Part shown: piece after piece, positions 17,584 through 23,132 of the stretch
How positions within the stretch are numbered: the first letter of the stretch is position 1
Layout: each line of letters begins with the position of its first letter
Assembly (NCBI GenBank): GCA_963575745.1
Contig: CAUYUJ010020564.1
Location: 131,325 to 154,456 of the forward strand
Length of the DNA stretch: 23,132 nt
Origin: Prorocentrum cordatum
Lineage: Eukaryota > Sar > Dinophyceae > Prorocentrales > Prorocentraceae
Direction: 5' to 3'
Made by a program: the position numbers and the translations under genes
The notes under the pieces: model-generated
Told to the model about the DNA's origin: nothing
Seen by the model: the letters and a program-made list of their open reading frames with translations, nothing else
Databases searched by the model: none

Positions 17584-20500
17584 ATGAACGACAGTCAGCC
17601 TATTCATCAGGAGCAAGGCCCTCTTGAAGGGCCTTCTGGTTGTTCGGGTTTACCTCAATCTTCACAGCCCAGTACCGTTGAAGTACGTGGGTGCAAGACA
17701 AGTCCACTTATGGACACGTCCATCGTCTTTCGGGAACTTTTCAGATCTTGGGACAGGCCTATCAATCCCAACTACTGGGTGTTGGCCAAGTACTGGCACT
17801 CCACCACCATCGGGGCCCTTCCTAGGCTCGCTCATATTTCAGATATCATCCCATCTATTATCCACATTTATACGGATGGATCTGGTGGTTCGTCTAGGGG
17901 CAGGCCTGCTTGGGCCTTTGTGGTCTTCGTCGAGGACTCTCTTGGGCACATGGCGCTCCTCGGTTTCGAGGGCGACGTCTTGGGCATCGAGATCCCCCCA
18001 CATCTTACCTCATTGGCTGCCGAATTATTTGGTGCTCAATGGGCCTTGGCTTGGTTCCTGCAGTCCTCGTACGCTAGCCTATGTCATGAATGTGAAGTTC
18101 AGGTTCACTGTGATAACTTAGAGGCTCTCCGAGTTGCCAGAGGAGGCGCGCTCAGTGCTTCACTACATTCGGCACGCATCGAGCTTGACAGCATTGCGAA
18201 AGTGGTTCAGTATTTCGCACGCAGTGTCTCTTGGTTGCACGTACCAGGCCACTCTGGCCAGCCCTGGAACGAGATGGCGGACACAGTCGCCACGCTCGCT
18301 TCACTAGGCAAAGGTGATCTCCCGACGCCTGACGCATCCTGGAGGAGGTGCTTACAATCGCCCCAGGCACTACAATGGCTGTGGCTCAGGTTCGAGCCGC
18401 AGAGCGTGCAGATGCAGTACCCACCCAGCGCAGGAGCAGCGATGCCTAGCTTCCTCGAGACGGAGTCCGAGAAAGCATCAGCTCTCACCTCTCTCCTGCG
18501 CTTAGACACGAGACAGCCAGTTGCTTGCGACCAGTTTACAGCAGGAGCTCCCTCCTGCCAGCTGTGGGTTGCAGCTGCCAACGTCTTGTCCCTCAGCCCA
18601 GGCACGCTTTCCGCATCATCGGCCAAGCCCTCGGGACTCTTTCTCTCGGGACGCATGAAACAGTTGAGTGCCGCATTTAGCAGACATCAATTTTTCCTGA
18701 TCGGGACTGTCGAGACTAGGTTTCCTCGCTCTGGGGTTTCCACAGTGGCACCATACCATATTATACACTCAGAGGCTGATGAATCTCGTCGGTTTGGCTG
18801 TTCTCTATGGATCAATACCTTTATCGAAGTACTTCCCGGTGTATCTTTGCAGGCCAAGCATTGCTGGACTCTTGCGGCGGCCCCTACTTACCTACTCGTC
18901 GCCCTTCGAGTCGGCTCGTTCGCCCTGGACGTCCTCGTCGCTCACGCGCCTCACAGCAAGAAGCCTGAACATATCATCGAGGACTGGTGGAGGACGGTTT
19001 CGCTCGTCATCGCTTCTCATCGCTCGCCAGGGGTTGAACTGGCTTGTTTGTTGGATGCCAACGCTCGTGTCGGTTCGATTGTTTCCAGATACGTGGGTCC
19101 TATTGCGGCTGAGACCCAGAACCTACCAGGACAGTATTTTCACAGCTTTTTGGAGGAGAATGAGCTATGGGTCCCTTCGACCTTCCTGGAGTCTGGTCAA
19201 ACATCGGCTGCGACGTGGTTCCCCCCTGGTTCCCACGGGCTATCTGCGGGTCGCCGTATCGACTACGTCACGTGCTCGTTTGGGATTTCGGTCGCTAAGC
19301 AGTTTGTCGTGTCGGACGTGGACCTCACCATATCTATACTAGATCATCTTTTGGTTGCCGCAAGTATTACGGTTCCAGTTGCTTCCGTCGCGCTTCCCAC
19401 GGCCAACTCGCACAAAATCAAGTGCGACCAGGCTCGCTTTGCGGACGTGGAGGCACAGCAGCTTTTTTCTCAGCTTCTGCAAGAGTGTCCTGCTGTACCG
19501 TTCGAAGCCTCGCCTTCTTCTCACTGCCAGGTGCTAACAGATCATCTTCAGAAATGTTTGGAAACAGCTTTCCCTACGCGTACTACCACCTCGGGCAGAC
19601 GGCCTCGCCAACCCTGGATTTCCCAGAAGACTTTGGAACTGATGGATGCACGTACTTCCCAGCTCCGAAGCTATAGGCAGGTAGGCTTTGCTTGCAGGCA
19701 GCTACAGCTAGCTCTCCTATTCCATGTTTGGGCTGAACCCATTCGAGGTCCATGGGCTTGTCTACGCACCAGGCAGTGGAAGTTGTCAGCTCGAACACCA
19801 GGAGTATTTGGCACCAGATGGGGCTCACGTGCGAGCCAGCTTTCTTCCCTCTTCAGGCCTACTCTCCTCGAGCTCTTCTTCTACATTGACTGCCTGCGGG
19901 ACATGTTAGGCGAAAGGATCTCCAATGTGAGGTTCGCAGTGGAATCGAATAAGTACCTCGTTTACTTCAGGCTTTGGGAACGTACTGGTGGGGCTGTCTT
20001 GGATCGGCTTTCCAGCCCCGCTACTCTGGAGGACTTGCGTTGGGTTCTTCCTGGTACTTCGGCCCTGTCGGGCTATGCATCATGCTGGAATTACGTCGTT
20101 CGTTTGTCTGGCCTTGGGCTGGCCTCTCGTGCTATTGCGCTCGAAATTATGACAAGATATGTGACACACTTCGTAGACCAGGATGCAAAGGCCCATGCAA
20201 AACATCTTGCCCAGGAAGTTTCTTCAGCCTGGTCCCGTCAGGACTTCAAAGAGTCCTATGCCAAGCTTCGGGCCATGGGAGCCTGTTCGCGTCGCAAAAA
20301 ATCAGCTCGGCCTATGCCGATGCTCCTGGGACTCGAGGGCAAGCCGCTTCGTTCGAACATCGAGGTTGCGGATAGGTGGCTTCAGCATTTCAGTGGAGAG
20401 GAGGCGGCGCCAGTTATACCTTTTTCCGACATATCATGGTTCATGAACTCCCTCCCCGCCCTCACCTCTGACGTTACGCATAACGTGGACATTAACATAG

Positions 20501-23132
20501 AGGACGCCCCGTCCCTCGGCATCACCCAGCAGACGCTGTTTCGTGCCAAGGCTTCCGCTGCAGGCCCCGACGGCATCGCGGGGGCAGTCCTTAAGAAGTT
20601 CGCGCTGCAGATCGGTCGCCTTTTTCACCCACTGTACGTTAAGAGCACGGTCCGTATTTGTGAACCTATCCAATGGAAAGGCGGGTTTTACTGGAGTCTG
20701 TTCAAGGCCGGTGTCCCCTCTAATGTCAAAAACTACAGATCCATCTTAGGATCTTCTCAAGTGGGAAAGAGGTTTCGTGCTCTTACTCGTCAAAGTGTGG
20801 TGTCCCAGCTTGAGCAGGCAGCAGGGGACCGACAGTTCGGCGGCCTGGCTGGTCGCGGTACTGAGTTTTCAGCGCTCGAACTCCGTGTGTTTCAACAACT
20901 GGCAGCAGCGCGTAACCACACAGTGATGATGTTGTTCATTGATGCCGTTCAGGCTTTCTACAAATCAGTTCGGGAACTTATATTTCGTACCTCGGCCAAC
21001 GACGAAGCCATCGCCAAGCTACTCAAGTTCTGTGGGTTACCTCCAGAGGCCACCAAGGACCTGGCTGATACCATACGTTCGTCCACCCCCCTGCTCGAAC
21101 AGCACGGCGTTTCGGCTTTTCGCAGGGGCCAGATTTCCGATGCGTACGATCAATCATGGTTTTATGTGCAAGATGGTTCTGGAGTTGCGTTTCCCTGTTT
21201 GGGCTCTGGTCCTGGGCAACAACTGGGCGATTTGGTTTTCAATTTTATAATGGCCAGAATCATGGCCACTGCTCAGGAAGGGCTTCTCGCATTAGGTGTT
21301 GGGCTACGTCTACCTTGCCACCTAGTCTCGTCTCTTGCGTCCTACACCGAAGGGAATGCGGAGCAGCCGCCAGCAGTTTACACATGCCACTCTATGGACG
21401 GCGCCTTCTTTGATGACGCCCTGTTCTGCTTTGAAGGCCGTGCCAGTATTTTATTGCAGCAAGCGCCGTTTATTGCTTCCGTGGTCATTGACGCGTTCTC
21501 AGCCTCGGGGCTACAGGTCAACGTCAAACCAGGCAAGTCTGCATTTCTATTTCAGTTTCGCGGCATTTCCTCCAAAGGGGCCAAACGTACTTTGGTTCAG
21601 ACGCTGCACAACACTATACATACAGTTACACACAGTTTGGGGCCCATGTGTCTTCATCGGGTTCAAGAGTACGTACATCTGGGTACTAAGCATGATATGT
21701 CAGCGTCCATGGGGCCAGAGCTGGCTCACCGTCTTTCGGGATGTTCTCAGGCCTGGAAGGTCCTCAGAAGCAACGTCTTCAAACACAAAACCATCGAGAT
21801 GCAGACCGCATTGGTTTTCTTGGATTCTCTGGTTTGCTCTGGGAGATTATTCCAATCCAGCACTTGGGGCTTTCTTACCCAGGCACAGCATAATCAATTA
21901 CAGGACGGTCTTCTCCGTTATTATCGCGCTATTGCCAGACTTCCCAGAGTGGATGACACAGCCATGCCATCCAAGTATGTTCTTGCACGAGTGGGGCGCC
22001 CACCGCTCGAAGCATTGCTGTCTGCCCACAGGCTTCGCCTTTTTGGCCGCCTCCTGCTATCGGGCCCACCCCACATTATGGCTTTAGTCCTCGCCGCTAT
22101 GGTTGAGACTTCCAGGACCTGGGGACATATGATTTTGGGTGATCTTGGATGGTTGCGTAAGTACACCCGAAGGTTCCAGGACTTCCCCGACCCTCTCGAG
22201 AACCTACAGTCTGGGGAAATGGAGGCCAAGAAGTCAGCTGTGGGATGGAAGCAGACAATTAGGCAGGCGCTGGCTGCTCACGTTCGGCACATCCAGAGAG
22301 ACACTCTTGCTCGGGCTGCCGAAGACCAGATATTCCAGATACTCGATTCGGCAGGGGTCCCACCGGCATGGGACGACCCAAGGCATCGCCTACGACAGCA
22401 GGAGAGAGAGGACGCCAATGTGTTCACGTGTATGTGGTGCTCGCGTTCTTTTTCTCGCATTCGAGGGCTTCGTACGCACATTCAGCGCGTCCATCATTCA
22501 CGCGTATCGTTCATTCGCAGCTGTCAGGGTTCGTCTCTCTCCTGCTGTACATGCTTCCAGTCTTTTGCACATCGGTCAGCTCTCACGGCGCATCTGGCAT
22601 TCGACTCGTTACCATGTGCGATTGGCCTCATCGTGTCTGCTCCGCAGTGCACGGTGGCAGAAGCCGCCGCACTTCAGCAGCAGGAGGACGAACGAATGCG
22701 AAGTCAACGAGCTTGTGGTCAAGGAAGGTGGCGTATCGAGGTTCCCGCTACACGACTCCCCGCCTTCTCCCGTGACCCAGAAGTTGTGGCCCTCACCTCA
22801 CATCTTTCGCACCAAGACGCCCTACAGTTGCTCCTGGAAGCTGACCCCGCCATCCCTGATGACCTCATACAGCAGTATACTACTATTTGCTCGGATGTCC
22901 CCTCGGTGATCCCCACGGTCCCTGAGACCCCTTTCTATGTCTATAACCCTGGTGAATTTCCTGAGTTTCTGGCTTCTGCTGTCCCCATTCGCATTCGTAG
23001 ACCTACGGCGTATGTTCTACATTTATACTGTGGGCAACGTCGCAGAGGCGACGTCCAGTGGCAGCTCGAGCATGAGACGTTTACGTCCGACCTGCACTTA
23101 GTGATTCTCAGTGTTGACATTGCCATTGACGC
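17584..23132 (+). CDS. LINE ORF2: RNase H-EEP endonuclease-reverse transcriptase-zinc finger polyprotein (partial)
   Basis: There are 1849 complete codons, still open at the window edge; typical LINE ORF2 proteins have about 1000-1300 residues. RNase H type I, about 93-240: IYTDGSGG with Asp98, Glu147 (AAELFGAQ), Asp177 (HCDN), His223 (PGHSG) and Asp233 (NEMAD). EEP/AP-like endonuclease, about 331-590: Asn333 (ANVLSL), Glu377 (VETR), His454 (HAPHS), Asp491 and Asn493 (DANARVG), Asp560 (RIDYV), Asp587-His588. Reverse transcriptase, about 985-1370: AAGPDGI (Asp996), VKNYRSI, Asp1120 in LFIDAVQAFY (motif A), GSGPGQQLGD from 1207 (motif B), FFDDA with Asp1277-1278 (motif C), SGLQVNVKPGKS from 1308 (motif D), YVHLG from 1363. 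Zinc fingers: Cys1616, Cys1619, His1632, His1637, and Cys1654, Cys1657, His1670, Cys1678. A further domain begins near 1808. ATG 17584 follows the ORF1 stop by 47 nt, though the frame is open further upstream. RNase H before the endonuclease is unusual. No inactivating change is seen. Confidence 0.92.
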   Translation, partial: MNDSQPIHQEQGPLEGPSGCSGLPQSSQPSTVEVRGCKTSPLMDTSIVFRELFRSWDRPINPNYWVLAKYWHSTTIGALPRLAHISDIIPSIIHIYTDGSGGSSRGRPAWAFVVFVEDSLGHMALLGFEGDVLGIEIPPHLTSLAAELFGAQWALAWFLQSSYASLCHECEVQVHCDNLEALRVARGGALSASLHSARIELDSIAKVVQYFARSVSWLHVPGHSGQPWNEMADTVATLASLGKGDLPTPDASWRRCLQSPQALQWLWLRFEPQSVQMQYPPSAGAAMPSFLETESEKASALTSLLRLDTRQPVACDQFTAGAPSCQLWVAAANVLSLSPGTLSASSAKPSGLFLSGRMKQLSAAFSRHQFFLIGTVETRFPRSGVSTVAPYHIIHSEADESRRFGCSLWINTFIEVLPGVSLQAKHCWTLAAAPTYLLVALRVGSFALDVLVAHAPHSKKPEHIIEDWWRTVSLVIASHRSPGVELACLLDANARVGSIVSRYVGPIAAETQNLPGQYFHSFLEENELWVPSTFLESGQTSAATWFPPGSHGLSAGRRIDYVTCSFGISVAKQFVVSDVDLTISILDHLLVAASITVPVASVALPTANSHKIKCDQARFADVEAQQLFSQLLQECPAVPFEASPSSHCQVLTDHLQKCLETAFPTRTTTSGRRPRQPWISQKTLELMDARTSQLRSYRQVGFACRQLQLALLFHVWAEPIRGPWACLRTRQWKLSARTPGVFGTRWGSRASQLSSLFRPTLLELFFYIDCLRDMLGERISNVRFAVESNKYLVYFRLWERTGGAVLDRLSSPATLEDLRWVLPGTSALSGYASCWNYVVRLSGLGLASRAIALEIMTRYVTHFVDQDAKAHAKHLAQEVSSAWSRQDFKESYAKLRAMGACSRRKKSARPMPMLLGLEGKPLRSNIEVADRWLQHFSGEEAAPVIPFSDISWFMNSLPALTSDVTHNVDINIEDAPSLGITQQTLFRAKASAAGPDGIAGAVLKKFALQIGRLFHPLYVKSTVRICEPIQWKGGFYWSLFKAGVPSNVKNYRSILGSSQVGKRFRALTRQSVVSQLEQAAGDRQFGGLAGRGTEFSALELRVFQQLAAARNHTVMMLFIDAVQAFYKSVRELIFRTSANDEAIAKLLKFCGLPPEATKDLADTIRSSTPLLEQHGVSAFRRGQISDAYDQSWFYVQDGSGVAFPCLGSGPGQQLGDLVFNFIMARIMATAQEGLLALGVGLRLPCHLVSSLASYTEGNAEQPPAVYTCHSMDGAFFDDALFCFEGRASILLQQAPFIASVVIDAFSASGLQVNVKPGKSAFLFQFRGISSKGAKRTLVQTLHNTIHTVTHSLGPMCLHRVQEYVHLGTKHDMSASMGPELAHRLSGCSQAWKVLRSNVFKHKTIEMQTALVFLDSLVCSGRLFQSSTWGFLTQAQHNQLQDGLLRYYRAIARLPRVDDTAMPSKYVLARVGRPPLEALLSAHRLRLFGRLLLSGPPHIMALVLAAMVETSRTWGHMILGDLGWLRKYTRRFQDFPDPLENLQSGEMEAKKSAVGWKQTIRQALAAHVRHIQRDTLARAAEDQIFQILDSAGVPPAWDDPRHRLRQQEREDANVFTCMWCSRSFSRIRGLRTHIQRVHHSRVSFIRSCQGSSLSCCTCFQSFAHRSALTAHLAFDSLPCAIGLIVSAPQCTVAEAAALQQQEDERMRSQRACGQGRWRIEVPATRLPAFSRDPEVVALTSHLSHQDALQLLLEADPAIPDDLIQQYTTICSDVPSVIPTVPETPFYVYNPGEFPEFLASAVPIRIRRPTAYVLHLYCGQRRRGDVQWQLEHETFTSDLHLVILSVDIAID
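23008..23132 (+). other. Start of a possible SAM-binding (methyltransferase-like) domain in ORF2
   Basis: Residues about 1809-1849 of ORF2 read AYVLHLYCGQRRRGDVQWQL, then about 16 residues on, HLVILSVDIAIDA at the edge. A hydrophobic strand running into a Gly-containing loop (LHLYCGQRRRGD), then a second strand ending in Asp1845 (VILSVD), fits strands 1 and 2 of a Rossmann-type SAM-binding fold. Retrotransposons carrying cytosine methyltransferases have been reported in dinoflagellates, which makes this plausible. Only about 40 residues are visible and the catalytic motif would lie outside, so it could be another Rossmann domain or none. Confidence 0.35.

Larger units (their letters stand above)
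15988..23132 (+). mobile_element. Non-LTR (LINE) retrotransposon, 3' end beyond window
   Basis: This element carries ORF1 (zinc-binding, coiled coil) and ORF2 (RNase H, EEP endonuclease, reverse transcriptase, zinc fingers, unknown C-terminal domain), with all visible catalytic residues present and no frameshift or stop. The endonuclease type and the lack of integrase, protease and long terminal repeats place it among LINEs that insert by target-primed reverse transcription. The left boundary is set at the end of the polypyrimidine tract because non-repetitive sequence begins there; the true 5' end could be slightly to either side. The right end, 3' UTR and target duplication are outside the window. 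Intactness suggests recent activity. Confidence 0.9.

Noticed and set aside
17624-18121. A 165-codon frame at the start of ORF2 in another register
   Set aside because: It is a shadow of the RNase H region; the catalytic residues lie in the ORF2 frame.
15988-23132. Possible LTR retrotransposon or retrovirus-like element
   Set aside because: There is no protease, integrase or long terminal repeat; the EEP endonuclease and RT motifs are of LINE type.

Overview
The window reads as nuclear DNA of a eukaryote with a large, repeat-choked, GC-rich genome. A dinoflagellate is the best guess. The reasons are several kilobases of imperfect simple repeats, minisatellites with 16, 89 and 152 bp units, no recognisable host gene with long exons, and a long two-ORF non-LTR retrotransposon of a style I associate with dinoflagellates. 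This is an inference from style; no rRNA, tRNA or spliced-leader gene is present to confirm it.

Layout. 1-900: GC-rich unrecognised DNA with a cluster of a short motif in both orientations. 1000-3405: 89-bp minisatellite with higher-order structure. 3413-3482: purine tract. 3581-3715: near-perfect foldback (MITE-like) element. 3940-9047: a 5.1-kb degenerate CAT/ATC/TCA array that contains a nested duplication. 9048-11090: GC-rich spacers, a 264-bp GGA tract and a GAC/GAG tract. 11090-11930: unrecognised DNA with a few protein-like segments. 12001-12177: GGA and 18-bp repeat. 12806-13078: 16-bp repeat. 13079-14095: 152-bp repeat. 14200-14520: cluster of palindromes. 14546-14641: GGA tract. 14646-15636: GC-rich spacer with one minus-strand candidate exon. 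15637-15987: polypyrimidine tract on the + strand.

From about 15988 to the right edge lies a non-LTR (LINE) retrotransposon that looks intact as far as it is visible. It has an ATG-free leader with a hairpin, then ORF1 (16268-17536; an N-terminal four-cysteine zinc-binding motif, coiled coils and an acidic tail), then ORF2 (from 17584, still open at 23132, more than 1849 residues). ORF2 carries, in order, a complete RNase H, an AP-like (EEP) endonuclease, a reverse transcriptase, two zinc fingers, and the first part of what looks like a SAM-binding Rossmann fold. RNase H in front of the endonuclease is the reverse of the usual LINE order. ORF1 would be the RNA-binding partner; ORF2 would nick the target, copy the RNA and remove it from the hybrid.

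The most unusual signal is in the reading frames. The frame of ORF2 has no stop codon anywhere from 16258 to 23132, so it also runs the full length of ORF1 in the -1 frame. It has its own ATG in strong context 17 nt after the weak-context ORF1 ATG. A T5 run and an 8-bp stem-loop sit at the ORF1 stop. Overlapping coding, leaky scanning or -1 frameshifting to make an ORF1-ORF2 fusion are the hypotheses to test.

Most very long open frames in 1-15987 (poly-Met, poly-Ile, poly-His, poly-Asp, poly-Gly/Arg and the satellite frames) are by-products of repeats and are not annotated as genes.
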